Origin: Porphyrobacter sp. HT-58-2
Lineage (GTDB): Bacteria; Pseudomonadota; Alphaproteobacteria; Sphingomonadales; Sphingomonadaceae
Direction of reading: 5' to 3'
NCBI RefSeq assembly: GCF_002952215.1
Contig: NZ_CP022600.1
Location: forward strand, 2,666,001 to 2,730,000
Length of the DNA: 64,000 nt
The position numbers and the translations under genes are program-made. Of the stretch, positions 39,717 to 47,796 are shown in pieces. The notes beneath the pieces are model-generated. The model was given only the letters and a program-made list of their open reading frames with translations. It was not told the DNA's origin and did no database searches. Position 1 is the first letter of the stretch, and every line of letters begins with the position of its first letter.

Positions 39717-40265
39717 TCACAATTCCACCCGGGTCTCCGCGCCGTTGCCGCCGCGCGGGCCGCCATCCGGGTTCGCCGTGATGAACTGGTAGTTCAGCAC
39801 CCCGGCAAAGCACAGCCACGCCAGATAGGGCAGCAGCAGATACACCGCCCCGCGCCGCACCCGCCAGATCAGCGCCAGCGCGACCGCCAAGCTGGCAATG
39901 CCGAAGCCCAGCACCATCAGCCCGGCGATCATGTCCTGCATCCCGAAAAACACCGCCGTCCAGCTCTGTGTGCCGATGAAGTGGATGGCAAAGACGATCA
40001 GCGCCAGCCCACGGCCCTGCGCGCCCCAGGCGCTGGCGACCAAGGCCAGGGCAAGGCCGATGGCCACGAACAGGATGCTCCAGACGATCCCGAAGGCTGC
40101 CGGCGGGGGATAGATCCCCGGCTTTGTCAGCCCCGCAAACCATGCCGTGTTCGGCCCACCCAATTGCCCTGCGGCAAAGCCGATCAGCACGATCAGCGGC
40201 ACCGTGAACAGCGCCCAGCGCAGGAAACTCGCACGCAATTGTTCTTTGGAAGCAAGGACGTTCAT
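39717..40265 (-). CDS. tspO: TspO/MBR-family membrane protein
   Basis: 182 residues from the ATG at 40265; five membrane helices. Family motifs: WFAGLTKPGIYPPPAAFGIVWSILF, then ALIVFAIHFIGTQSWTAVFFG and LPYLAWLCFAGVLNYQFITANP. TspO binds porphyrins and in photosynthetic alphaproteobacteria affects pigment gene expression. First gene of the minus-strand operon ending with the GT2-GtrA gene. The 310 bases upstream of it hold no gene. Confidence 0.9.
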   Translation of the reverse strand: MNVLASKEQLRASFLRWALFTVPLIVLIGFAAGQLGGPNTAWFAGLTKPGIYPPPAAFGIVWSILFVAIGLALALVASAWGAQGRGLALIVFAIHFIGTQSWTAVFFGMQDMIAGLMVLGFGIASLAVALALIWRVRRGAVYLLLPYLAWLCFAGVLNYQFITANPDGGPRGGNGAETRVEL

Positions 40266-40575
40266 GGACCCTCCAGGTGTCCCGTCAGCGCCGCTGCGAC
40301 AGCAAGCGCCCCGTGCCGGACGGCGCCGCGTTACCAGAGCCAGCGGCCAAGGCCAATCTCTTGCCGCATAATTGCCCCGCTCTGGGCCACCACCCGAGGC
40401 GCACTGCAAAAATTGTGGTGAAAATCGGGCAGAGGTGCAGGAAAGGCTTTGGGCAGCGCGAAAGTCTCTGCTAGAGCTTGCCACATTCCTGCCGCGATTC
40501 GAAAGCGCGGTGGCGGTGGGATGTGCAAGAATTCGCGCTTTTGCTCATTACGGCCCGCAAGGGTCTTAGGGGAAA
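40266..40575. other. Divergent intergenic region tspO / lipoprotein
   Basis: 310 bases without a gene, shared by two divergent genes. A plus-strand promoter candidate for the lipoprotein is TTGGGC, 17 bases, TAGAGC with an extended TG (about 40450-40478); weak. No operator palindrome was seen. Confidence 0.35.
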
Positions 40576-40806
40576 ATGACCATGAAGAAGATCGCTATCG
40601 TCGCCGTCGCCGGCCTCGCTCTCGCCACCGCCGCTTGCTCGCAGCCGGCTGAAGAAGCCGCCACCGAAGCTGACACCACCGCCGTCGCTGAAGAGCCCGC
40701 CGCTGAAGAAGCTGCTCCGGCTGAAGGCGATGCCATGGCTCCGGCCGCTGAAGGCGAAGCTGCTGCTGAAGCCGCTCCGGCTGAAGAAGCTCCGGCTGCC
40801 GAGTAA
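40576..40806 (+). CDS. Small Ala/Glu-rich lipoprotein
   Basis: 76 residues (or 74 from the ATG at 40582). Lipoprotein signal MKKIAIVAVAGLALATAAC with the lipobox ATAAC, then a low-complexity tail of A, E and P (EEAATEAD, AEEPAAEEAAPAEG). No folded domain. GC-rich Ala/Glu codons repeat (gctgaagaa), which may be slippage-prone. Followed by two UUCG-capped hairpins, so it is a monocistronic gene and probably well expressed. Function unknown. Confidence 0.75.
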   Translation: MTMKKIAIVAVAGLALATAACSQPAEEAATEADTTAVAEEPAAEEAAPAEGDAMAPAAEGEAAAEAAPAEEAPAAE

Positions 40807-40825
40807 TCCTTTACGGATTGCCGGT

Positions 40826-40890
40826 CCCGGCTTCGGCCGGGAAACGGACAGAAAGACCGGTAGCAATCTTCGGATTGCTGCCGGTTTTTT
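40826..40890 (+). terminator. Double UUCG hairpin terminator after the lipoprotein
   Basis: First hairpin CCCGGC-TTCG-GCCGGG (40826-40841); second ACCGGTAGCAATC-TTCG-GATTGCTGCCGGT (40856-40885, one G-U pair) running into TTTTTT. UUCG tetraloops make both unusually stable. Confidence 0.92.
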
Positions 40891-40899
40891 ATTTTGTCC

Positions 40900-41664
40900 C
40901 TAGCCCCGACAGGCCGAGATCAGGAACTCGACATTGCCCTGCGGCCCGGTGATCGGGCTTTCCACGATCCCGGCGACACACCAGCCAAGCCCTTCAAGCC
41001 AGCCGCGCACTTCCTCGCACACGCGCTGATGCAGCGCCGGATCGCGCACTACCCCGCCCTTGCCCACCTCCTCGCGCCCCACTTCGAACTGCGGCTTGAT
41101 CAGCGCGACCAGCTGGCACTGCGGCGCGGTGAGGCGGAGCGGCACTTCCAGCACCTTCGACAGGCTGATGAAGCTCGCATCGCACACCACCCAGTTGCAG
41201 GGACGGTTGATGTGGTCAGACGTGAGCAGCCGGGCGGAGAGCTGTTCGAGCACCGTCACCCGCGGGTCCTCGCGCAGCTTCCACGCGAGTTGGTTGGTGC
41301 CGCTGTCGACACAGAACACATGCGCCGCGCCGTGGGTCAGCAGGACATCGGTGAAACCGCCGGTGGAGGAGCCGATATCCATCGCACTCGCGCCTGCTGG
41401 ATCGAGGCCGAAATGTTCGATCGCGTGCGCCAGCTTGATCCCGCCCCGGCTGACCCACGGATGATCGCGCCCGCGCACCTCCAGCGCCGCATCCTCGGCG
41501 ATCTGGTGGCCGGGCTTGTCGATCTTCGTCTCGCCCGCAAACACCAGCCCCGCCATCACCAATGCTTGCGCCCGCGCACGGCTTTCGGCGAGGCCGCGCT
41601 CGACCAAAAGCTGATCGACACGGCGCTTTTGCGCTTTCGGGGGACGAGGTGGGTGGTCAGGCAT
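40900..41664 (-). CDS. tlyA: TlyA-family RNA methyltransferase
   Basis: 254 residues from the ATG at 41664 (a TTG two codons earlier opens the frame). N-terminal S4 RNA-binding domain (RVDQLLVERGLAESRARAQALVMAGLVFAG) and FtsJ-like Rossmann domain with SAM motif AMDIGSSTGGFTDVLL and DASFISLSKVL, LIKPQFEVGRE. TlyA homologues 2'-O-methylate 16S and/or 23S rRNA; the name hemolysin is historical. Converges on the lipoprotein terminator. Confidence 0.93.
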   Translation of the reverse strand: MPDHPPRPPKAQKRRVDQLLVERGLAESRARAQALVMAGLVFAGETKIDKPGHQIAEDAALEVRGRDHPWVSRGGIKLAHAIEHFGLDPAGASAMDIGSSTGGFTDVLLTHGAAHVFCVDSGTNQLAWKLREDPRVTVLEQLSARLLTSDHINRPCNWVVCDASFISLSKVLEVPLRLTAPQCQLVALIKPQFEVGREEVGKGGVVRDPALHQRVCEEVRGWLEGLGWCVAGIVESPITGPQGNVEFLISACRG

Positions 41665-41699
41665 GGACAACCACAGCCTCTAGCGCGCAAAGTGCAGGC

Positions 41700-42227
41700 A
41701 TGAAAGCTGCTCTCCTGTCGATCGTTCTGCCCGCTCTTGCACTTGCGACCCACGCCCCTGCGCCCGCCCCGGTTGCGCTCCCGCTTTCAATTCTCACGCC
41801 TGCTCCGCTGCCAGTGGTGCAGGCCATGCCGAACGATATGTGGATGGACGCGCCAGCGACGCCGGGGGAGTGGCGCTATGAAATCAACGGTGAGGGATCG
41901 GCAGCGCTGTTTCTTGATGACCGGCAAAGTGCGAGTTTTTCGCTCTGGTGCGAGGCTCGGTCAGGCAGTGTTGCGCTTGTGCGCTATGGCACCGCACGGG
42001 AACCGCACGTCATTACAGTGCGCAGCGAGACCACCACTCGCAGCATATCGGCTGAGCAGACCCAAAGCCCATATCCCTATCTGGTCACAGCATTGAGACC
42101 ATCCGACCCGCTGCTCGATGCGATAGCGCTGTCCAAGGGTCGCTTTGCGGTCGAGGTCGATGGCCTCCCGCCGCTCTACCTCCCCAGCCATGCCGAGGTC
42201 AGCCGCGTGATCGAGGATTGTAGATAA
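41700..42227 (+). CDS. Hypothetical secreted protein
   Basis: 175 residues from the ATG at 41700, beginning with a signal peptide (MKAALLSIVLPALALATHAP). The rest is a beta-rich domain without recognised motifs: WRYEINGEGSAALFLDDRQSASFSLWCE, then DPLLDAIALSKGRFAVEVDGLPPLYLP. One cysteine pair (in SLWCEAR and at the C-terminal EDCR) could bond. Divergent from tlyA. The longest frame starts at 41562 but overlaps tlyA on the other strand. Confidence 0.6.
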   Translation: MKAALLSIVLPALALATHAPAPAPVALPLSILTPAPLPVVQAMPNDMWMDAPATPGEWRYEINGEGSAALFLDDRQSASFSLWCEARSGSVALVRYGTAREPHVITVRSETTTRSISAEQTQSPYPYLVTALRPSDPLLDAIALSKGRFAVEVDGLPPLYLPSHAEVSRVIEDCR

Positions 42228-42254
42228 GGGGACATAGGCACGACCTGAGCGGAT

Positions 42255-42352
42255 CGGTCGCGCAGCGACCGCAAGCGCGACCGCGCGCCCGCAGGCGCTC
42301 GATCCTGCAAGGATCGAAACGCGCCGAGGACGTGCCCGCGGAGGCGGGCACG
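42255..42352. repeat. Four consecutive short hairpins
   Basis: CGGTCGC-GCA-GCGACCG (42255-42271), GCGCC-CGCA-GGCGC (42285-42298), CGATCCT-GCA-AGGATCG (42300-42316) and CGTGCCCGC-GGAG-GCGGGCACG (42331-42352), all perfect, three of them with GCA-type loops. Their role is unknown; they lie 28 bases after the secreted protein's stop. Confidence 0.75.
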
Positions 42353-42626
42353 CTCACAAGGACTCCCGATTCCATACATTAATATCCACAGGCCCATGCA
42401 CAGGACATCCCCAATCTGTCCACACCCCGGCCCTGAAACGAAAAACGCCCAAGGAAACCCCGGACGTTCAGGCCGCAGTGTTACGCGGCGAGGAATGAGT
42501 ATGACGGCGGAAAAGATTATTTCAAGACTTGTCTCGCCCCCTTGGATGACTCACATTGCTGCTTGAGGCCAGCGGCGAACGCGGCTCTCGGCCCCCGGTG
42601 AAACGCGGGGTCTGGCTCACAAGCGC

Positions 42627-42641
42627 GAAAGGAGGTGATCC
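42627..42641 (+). promoter_or_regulatory. Extreme Shine-Dalgarno, 15 bases complementary to the 16S 3' end
   Basis: GAAAGGAGGTGATCC is the full complement of the universal 16S rRNA ending GGATCACCTCCTTTC. Normal sites match four to eight bases. An ATG follows at 42643. Confidence 0.8.
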
Positions 42642-42642
42642 G

Positions 42643-42699
42643 ATGTCTCATGGTTCAGTAGCGAGGTCGGTGAAGATCCCTACGGAGCATACTCGGTAA
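42643..42699 (+). CDS. 18-residue micro-ORF behind the extreme Shine-Dalgarno
   Basis: ATG at 42643, TAA at 42697-42699: MSHGSVARSVKIPTEHTR. The start is one base after the 15-base anti-16S match and seven bases after its AGGAGG core, an ideal spacing. No family recognised. It may be a real micropeptide, a regulatory leader peptide, or a by-product of an RNA that titrates ribosomes. Both readings are inference. Confidence 0.4.
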   Translation: MSHGSVARSVKIPTEHTR

Positions 42700-42754
42700 T
42701 TCTCCATCTGAGTAAGGCTACGTGAGCGGCACTTCCGGCCGCTGACCATGTCAA

Positions 42755-42792
42755 GGGCGTCTCCACCGACGGGCTGGAGACGCCCTTTTCAT
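42755..42792 (+). terminator. Strong terminator after the micro-ORF
   Basis: GGGCGTCTCC (42755-42764) pairs perfectly with GGAGACGCCC (42776-42785), then TTTTCATTTTTGG and a further T-run. Ten base pairs plus U-tract. Confidence 0.9.
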
Positions 42793-42881
42793 TTTTGGTT
42801 TTTTTCGCCCTCAAACGCCGGGCGGCGGACGTCCGTCCGCCTTGGCTTCGCGGCATAAGCCGCGGCGGGCGGTCGCCCTTG

Positions 42882-42920
42882 CGGGCCTGCGGCCCGTTTG
42901 ATCCTCCCCTTCAGGGGAGG
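42882..42920. repeat. Short hairpins upstream of ilvE
   Basis: CGGGCC-TGC-GGCCCG (42882-42896) and CCTCCCC-TTCA-GGGGAGG (42903-42920), both perfect, about 90-125 bases before the ilvE start. They belong to the same type of triloop hairpins seen at 4492 and 42255. An ilv attenuator was considered but there is no branched-chain-rich leader peptide in view. Confidence 0.55.
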
Positions 42921-43008
42921 GGGACCATCCGCAGGATGTTGGAGGGGCGGGCGCCGTTGCTTCAATAGTCATCTTGCCCTGAGAGGCGCGCAGGATTAGG
43001 CGCGTGCC

Positions 43009-44085
43009 ATGCAACTCACCCGCCTGCCCCACCCCTCGCCCACGCCTGACGCCACCCGCGAGAGCCTGATCGCCGATCCGGGCTTCGGCACCGTGTTCAC
43101 CGATCACATGGTGATGATCGATTATGACGAGGCGGCAGGCGGCTGGCAGACCCCGGTGCTGGGGCCGCGCGAGCCGATCGCGCTCGATCCTGCCGCCAGC
43201 GTGCTGCACTATGCGCAGGAGATCTTCGAAGGCCTCAAGGCCTATCGCCACCCCGATGGCGGGCTCGGCCTGTTCCGGCCCGAGGCCAATGCCGCGCGTT
43301 TCAACGCCTCGGCCGAACGGCTCGCCATGCCCGCGCTGCCGGAAGAGCTATTCCTTGGCGCGATCCGCGCGCTGCTGGAAGTCGACGGCAGTTGGTACCC
43401 GGCGGTCGAGGGCGGCTCGCTCTACCTGCGGCCCTTCATGATCGCGACCGAGGCCTTCCTCGGCGTGCGTCCGGCGAAGAAGTACAAGTTCATCGTCATC
43501 GCCTCGCCGGCGGGCAACTATTTCAAGTCGGGCGCGAAGGCGGTGAGCATCTGGATTTCCGACTACACCCGCGCTGCCCCCGGCGGGACGGGCGCGGCCA
43601 AGTGCGGCGGCAATTACGCCGCCAGCCTCGTGCCGACCGGACAGGCCTTCGCCAAGGGCCACGATCAGGTGCTGTTCCTCGACGCCGCCGAGCACAAGTG
43701 GGTCGAGGAGCTGGGCGGCATGAACCTGTTCTTCGTGTTCGCCGATGGCACCGTCGTCACCCCGCCGCTGACCGGCACGATCCTGCCCGGCATCACCCGC
43801 AACTCGCTGATCACCCTGCTGACCGAGCAGGGGCTGAAGGTGTCGGAGGCCCCCTATTCCATCGACCAGTGGCGCGCAGATGCGGCCAGCGGCCATCTGG
43901 TCGAGGTGATGGCCTGCGGTACGGCGGCGGTCGTCACCGCGGTGGGCAAGGTCGCGGGGCCGGATGGCGAATTCACCATCGGCGCAGGCGGGATCGGCCA
44001 GACCACCGCCGCCTTGCGCGAAACGCTGGTGGGCATCCAGACCGGCCGGATCGCCGACACGCATGGCTGGGTGATGCGGGTGTAA
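43009..44085 (+). CDS. ilvE: Branched-chain amino-acid aminotransferase
   Basis: 358 residues, fold-type IV PLP enzyme of the long BCAT2-like form. Landmarks: LHYAQEIFEGLKAYRHPDGGLGLFRPEANAARFN, YLRPFMIATE, the PLP lysine in GAAKCGGNYAASLVP, and GMNLFFVFADGTVVTPPLTGTILPGITR. Transfers amino groups between glutamate and the keto acids of leucine, isoleucine and valine. Works with leuB (37709-38767) in leucine synthesis, although not in one operon. Confidence 0.97.
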   Translation: MQLTRLPHPSPTPDATRESLIADPGFGTVFTDHMVMIDYDEAAGGWQTPVLGPREPIALDPAASVLHYAQEIFEGLKAYRHPDGGLGLFRPEANAARFNASAERLAMPALPEELFLGAIRALLEVDGSWYPAVEGGSLYLRPFMIATEAFLGVRPAKKYKFIVIASPAGNYFKSGAKAVSIWISDYTRAAPGGTGAAKCGGNYAASLVPTGQAFAKGHDQVLFLDAAEHKWVEELGGMNLFFVFADGTVVTPPLTGTILPGITRNSLITLLTEQGLKVSEAPYSIDQWRADAASGHLVEVMACGTAAVVTAVGKVAGPDGEFTIGAGGIGQTTAALRETLVGIQTGRIADTHGWVMRV

Positions 44086-44088
44086 TCC

Positions 44089-45093
44089 TTATCGGCGCCC
44101 GGCGACGGTGCCGACGAAGAACAGCTCGTTCGCCCCGTCAAAGTTCTGATCGAGCCGATAGTTGAAGACATAGGCGAATTCGCTGCCCTGCGGGCCGAAA
44201 AAGCCGCCGTCGATGCTGCCCAATCCGCCGCCGGTGTCGAAATTGCCGGCCAATCCGGACGTCGCCTCGTTCAGCCCTCCGCTTCCCTGATAGGTGCCGA
44301 TGCGGGTGGGTGTGCCGCCGAAACTGGTGTCGACGGCAAAGGAGAAATTGGCGTTGCCGGTCGTCAGGTCGACGACCAGCGCGGCCTCGGTGCCGTTGAT
44401 GGTGCCGATCCGCAGCGTGCCGTTGCGGGCATCGAAGACCGTCCCGCGCACCTCGAATCCGGTGAAGGTGACCGTCGGCCCGGGGGGCAGATCGGTGTTG
44501 ATCGTCGGCACGCCGGTGACGCAGAAAGCCTGAGTGCGGGCCTGCGTGCCGGTGGTCTCATCCCCCTCGATGTTGATGAAGGCCCCGCGGGTATAGACGA
44601 AGCCCTGGCCGCCGACGACGGGTGTGGCGATAAAGAAGTTCTCGGTCGCCCCCGGGGTTCGCGGCGAAGGCTTGGTGTAGCGGATCACGTTGGGATCGGT
44701 CTGGGTCTGCAAGGCGCTCGGCCCGAAGACGCTGCTGACGTTGTTGGGCGTGAAAACGCGGTAGGATTCGGTCGCCTGTGTGAAGGTGATGAGCCCGTTA
44801 TTGCCGAAACTTGCAAAGCCCTCGACGCCCGGAACACCCAGCGGCGGACGACCGACATAGGCGGTGCATCCGACAGCCAGCGAACGGTCACCGGTTAGAT
44901 TGGCGAAGGGCGTGTAAGTCGGCGACGGGGTTGGCGATGGCGTCGGCGTGGGGCTTGGTGAGGGACTGGGTGTCGGCGTCGGGGCCGGGCCTGACGAAGG
45001 CGGCGGCCCGCCTGAATCGCCGCCCCCGCAAGCACTCAAAGCGAGCACGAGCGCCAAACTGGCGCCATTACGAAGCCTGCGACCCATTTCCAT
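44089..45093 (-). CDS. TbpB-like surface lipoprotein
   Basis: 334 residues from the ATG at 45093. Lipoprotein signal with lipobox LSAC (ALVLALSACGGG), then a low-complexity PT/PS linker (PTPTPSPSPSPTPTPSPTPSP), then a beta-rich domain ending with GGFFGPQGSEFAYVFNY. The G-x-FFGP-x-x-x-E motif is the C-terminal beta-barrel signature of transferrin-binding-protein-B-like, Slam-exported lipoproteins. Ligand unknown; no TonB receptor or Slam gene is adjacent. Confidence 0.7.
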   Translation of the reverse strand: MEMGRRLRNGASLALVLALSACGGGDSGGPPPSSGPAPTPTPSPSPSPTPTPSPTPSPTYTPFANLTGDRSLAVGCTAYVGRPPLGVPGVEGFASFGNNGLITFTQATESYRVFTPNNVSSVFGPSALQTQTDPNVIRYTKPSPRTPGATENFFIATPVVGGQGFVYTRGAFINIEGDETTGTQARTQAFCVTGVPTINTDLPPGPTVTFTGFEVRGTVFDARNGTLRIGTINGTEAALVVDLTTGNANFSFAVDTSFGGTPTRIGTYQGSGGLNEATSGLAGNFDTGGGLGSIDGGFFGPQGSEFAYVFNYRLDQNFDGANELFFVGTVAGRR

Positions 45094-45268
45094 GTCCCCC
45101 CCAATCAATACAAGCGCGTCAGCTAACACAATGCCAACTGCGGTCAATCCAGGTCTCTGTTGAAATTGCAGAAGTTTACACAGCTTTCCCAACCCATCAG
45201 AGCGACGGCAAGACGCCGCCACATAACGCGGCATTGTCACAGGCGCGCCACCCGCGATAAGAGCGCGC

Positions 45269-46069
45269 ATGGCCCATTTGCCCTGCCACGTTGCCGCGCT
45301 CTACCAGTTCACGCGCTTCGACGATCCTCACGCCCTGCAAGCCCCGCTGCTCGCCGCCTGCGAGGCATTGGGCATCAAAGGCACGCTGCTGCTCGCGCAG
45401 GAAGGGATCAACGGCACCATCGCCGGAACCGACAATGCGCTCGCCGCGGCGCTCGGCCACATCCGCGCGCTGCCGGGCTGCGCCGACCTCGACGTGAAGT
45501 TCTCCGCCGCGCCCGCCACGCCCTTTGGGCGCCTCAAGGTGCGGGTAAAGCGCGAGATCGTCACTATGGGCGAGCCGGATATCGACCCTACCTTGAGCGT
45601 CGGCACCTATGTCGATCCGCAGGACTGGAACGCGCTGATCGCTGATCCCGATACGCTCGTGATCGACACCCGCAATGATTACGAAGTGGCGATCGGCACC
45701 TTCGCCGGAGCGGTCGATCCGGCAACCCCCTCCTTCCGCGACTTTCCTGCCTGGTTCCGCGACAATCGCAAGGAATTGCTGGCAGGCAAGAAAAGGATCG
45801 CGATGTTCTGCACCGGCGGCATCCGCTGCGAGAAATCGACCTCTTTTCTGCGGTCGGAAGGCGTGGATGCGGTCTATCACCTCAAGGGCGGCATCCTCAA
45901 ATATCTCGAACAGGTGCCTGAAAGCGAAAGCCTGTGGCAGGGCGAATGCTTCGTCTTCGATGAACGCGTCAGCCTCGGCCATGGCCTCGCCCAAGGCACC
46001 CACACCCGCTGCCAGCCTTGCGGACGGCCCTTTCCGGTGGGCGAGGCTTGCTCGGTGTGCGGGCCGTGA
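45269..46069 (+). CDS. trhO: tRNA uridine(34) hydroxylase, rhodanese domain
   Basis: 266 residues, YceA/TrhO family. N-terminal acylphosphatase-like domain ([44 protein letters not shown]) and a rhodanese domain with catalytic cysteine in [16 protein letters not shown]. The C-terminus adds [18 protein letters not shown], a four-cysteine metal-like motif. Forms 5-hydroxyuridine at the tRNA wobble base. The downstream GST gene overlaps its stop (GTGA). Confidence 0.93.
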   Translation: MAHLPCHVAALYQFTRFDDPHALQAPLLAACEALGIKGTLLLAQEGINGTIAGTDNALAAALGHIRALPGCADLDVKFSAAPATPFGRLKVRVKREIVTMGEPDIDPTLSVGTYVDPQDWNALIADPDTLVIDTRNDYEVAIGTFAGAVDPATPSFRDFPAWFRDNRKELLAGKKRIAMFCTGGIRCEKSTSFLRSEGVDAVYHLKGGILKYLEQVPESESLWQGECFVFDERVSLGHGLAQGTHTRCQPCGRPFPVGEACSVCGP

Positions 46070-46695
46070 GCCTGCCGGTCCTCTATTCCTTCCGCCGCTG
46101 CCCCTATGCCATGCGGGCGAGAATGGCCTTGTGGGCGGCGGGGGTGACGGTGGAACTGCGCGAGGTGAAGCTCGCCGCCAAGCCGCCGGCTCTGCTTGCC
46201 GCCAGCCCCAAGGGGACTGTGCCGGTGCTGGTTCTTCCCGATGGAACCGTGATTGACGAAAGCCTCGACATCATGCGCTGGGCGCTGGCGCAGGACGATC
46301 CCGAAGGCTGGCTGGCGGGGGACGACACAGACCTGATCGCGGCGAACGACGGGGTGTTCAAGCACCACCTCGACCGCGCGAAATATCCGGGGCGCTATGA
46401 CGAGGACGGCGTTACCGATCACCGCGCCGAGGCCCTCGCCCTGCTGTCGCCGCTGGAGGCGCGGCTGGCTGAGGCGCCCTTCCTGTGCGGCGAGACCCGC
46501 AGCCTCACCGACATCGCGCTGCTGCCCTTCATCCGTCAGTTTGCCGCGATTGATCCGGCGTGGTTCGCCGCGCAGTCCTTGCCGCATCTGCTCGGCTGGC
46601 TCGACGGCCTGCTCGCCTCCGACCTGTTCGCCGCCGTCATGCCCAAGTTCGCTCCGTGGGCCGAGGGCGATGCGCCGGTGCTGTTCGGGCCTTAG
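46066..46695 (+). CDS. Glutathione S-transferase family protein
   Basis: 209 residues from the GTG at 46066, four bases overlapping the trhO stop, so translationally coupled. N-terminal thioredoxin-like domain starts [20 protein letters not shown], an R-x-CPY redox-type motif rather than a classic Tyr/Ser GST site, then [28 protein letters not shown] (cis-Pro, glutathione-binding E-S). Helical C-terminal domain. The pairing with trhO is by position only. Confidence 0.85.
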   Translation: MSLPVLYSFRRCPYAMRARMALWAAGVTVELREVKLAAKPPALLAASPKGTVPVLVLPDGTVIDESLDIMRWALAQDDPEGWLAGDDTDLIAANDGVFKHHLDRAKYPGRYDEDGVTDHRAEALALLSPLEARLAEAPFLCGETRSLTDIALLPFIRQFAAIDPAWFAAQSLPHLLGWLDGLLASDLFAAVMPKFAPWAEGDAPVLFGP

Positions 46696-47585
46696 CCCCC
46701 CAACCCCTCCCGGAACGCATCGACCAGCCAACTCGCCGCCGGCCCCAGCCGCGTGTCGCGCCGCCACAGGGCATTGAGGCCGTAATGCGCGCCGGGCTTC
46801 TCCGGCAGGTCGAGCTCCACCAGCGCGCCGCTCGCCAGATCATCGGCCACCATCGCGCGCGGCATGTTGCCCCAGCCCAGCCCCTCCTTGAGCAGCGAGT
46901 GCTTGGCCCCCAGATCCCCCAGCCGCCATGTCAGCGGACTAAGCACGGAGAATTCGCGGCCTTCGGTCAGCGGCGAACGATCGGTGAGCACCAGTTGCAG
47001 GTGACGGCGGCTTTCCCCCGGCGTCACATCCGGGCGCGCCAGCGGGTGCGCGGGCGCAGCAACGGGTATCAGTTCAATCTCGCCCACCGCCTGACGTTCG
47101 AGTGTGGGCTGGTCACCGATCACCGGCCCGCCGATGGCGAGATCGGCCCCGCCCTCGATCAGGCAGGCCGCGACCGCGCCGAGCCCCTCGATCCGCAGGG
47201 TGAGCGCGCAGGTCGGGAATATCAGGCGGAAAGTCCCCAGCACCCGCGCGGTGACCTCGCCCGGCACCATGACATCGACCACCAGCGTCAGCGAAGGCTC
47301 CTGTCCGGCATGGAGCGAACGGGCCTTGGCAAGCAGCGCGTCCGCCCCGTCGGCCACGGCCCGCGCCTCGGCCAGCAGGCCAGCCCCCGCCGCTGTCAGA
47401 ACCGGACGGCGCGATCCTTCCCGCTCGAACAGGCTAAGGCCAAGCTGCGCTTCGAGCTGCGCAATACCGTAGGAAATCGCCGAGACCGCGCGCCCCATTG
47501 CCTTGGCCGCGCCGCCGAAGCTGCCCTGTTCCGCCACGGCAAGGAAGATGCGCAACTGATCGAGGGTGGGTTCGCCGAGTTTCAC
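46692..47585 (-). CDS. LysR-family regulator divergent from pirin
   Basis: 297 residues from the GTG at 47585, which has GGGGA upstream; the longer GTG at 47627 lies inside a palindromic repeat and is less likely. HTH: LDQLRIFLAVAEQGSFGGAAKAMGRAVSAISYGIAQLEAQLGLSLFEREG. Divergent from the pirin-azoreductase pair with a palindrome in between (47701-47717), so it is likely to control them and itself. The 3' end overlaps the GST gene end by four bases. Confidence 0.87.
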   Translation of the reverse strand: MKLGEPTLDQLRIFLAVAEQGSFGGAAKAMGRAVSAISYGIAQLEAQLGLSLFEREGSRRPVLTAAGAGLLAEARAVADGADALLAKARSLHAGQEPSLTLVVDVMVPGEVTARVLGTFRLIFPTCALTLRIEGLGAVAACLIEGGADLAIGGPVIGDQPTLERQAVGEIELIPVAAPAHPLARPDVTPGESRRHLQLVLTDRSPLTEGREFSVLSPLTWRLGDLGAKHSLLKEGLGWGNMPRAMVADDLASGALVELDLPEKPGAHYGLNALWRRDTRLGPAASWLVDAFREGLGG

Positions 47586-47605
47586 TTCACTGTCCCCATC
47601 CGTTC

Positions 47606-47659
47606 GTGTCGAGCGCAGTCGAGACACCTGCGCTTTTGCCTCTCGACTACGCTCGAGGC
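47606..47659. repeat. Inverted pair of TCGAGCGnAGTCGAGA repeats
   Basis: Copy A 47606-47627 (core TCGAGCGCAGTCGAGA) and copy B 47638-47659 in opposite orientation (core TCGAGCGTAGTCGAGA on the minus strand), ten bases apart. Each copy is itself palindromic. This core is a known type of interspersed repeat in many bacteria. It sits in the LysR leader. Confidence 0.75.
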
Positions 47660-47700
47660 GAAAGGGGAATGGTGAGGCACGGCAGTCATCAGGCGTTTAT

Positions 47701-47717
47701 GTTCGGATAATCTGAAC
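47701..47717. promoter_or_regulatory. LysR-type operator palindrome
   Basis: GTTCGGATAATCTGAAC: GTTC-x-GAT-A-ATC-x-GAAC, with a T-N11-A core, 80 bases upstream of the pirin start and 116 bases upstream of the LysR start. Confidence 0.6.
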
Positions 47718-47796
47718 ATCTTGGCAAGTTTTATCGCACTTATCCGTTCACATCCGCTCGCCTATCTTCGTCTCAACGCAAGACAGGAGACACCCC

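Larger units (their letters stand above)
42440..42792 (+). ncRNA. Candidate small transcript with micro-ORF and terminator
   Basis: Left edge estimated; right edge set by the terminator. The 781-base gap 42228-43008 has no conventional gene. Within it are a structured GC-rich segment (CCCC...GGGG stem near 42594-42610), a near-complete anti-16S ribosome site (42627-42641), an 18-codon frame, a hairpin (AGCGGC...GCCGCT, about 42725-42743) and a strong terminator. The arrangement looks like a short independent transcript. No Rfam family was recognised by eye (not SRP, 6S, tmRNA or RNase P). Confidence 0.5.

Noticed and set aside
42882..42920. ilv transcription attenuator before ilvE
   Set aside because: No leader peptide with runs of Ile, Leu or Val codons and no alternating stems were found.
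42228..43008. Known ncRNA (SRP RNA, 6S, tmRNA, RNase P) in the ilvE upstream gap
   Set aside because: None of their conserved cores is visible; the anti-16S motif and micro-ORF are not part of those RNAs.
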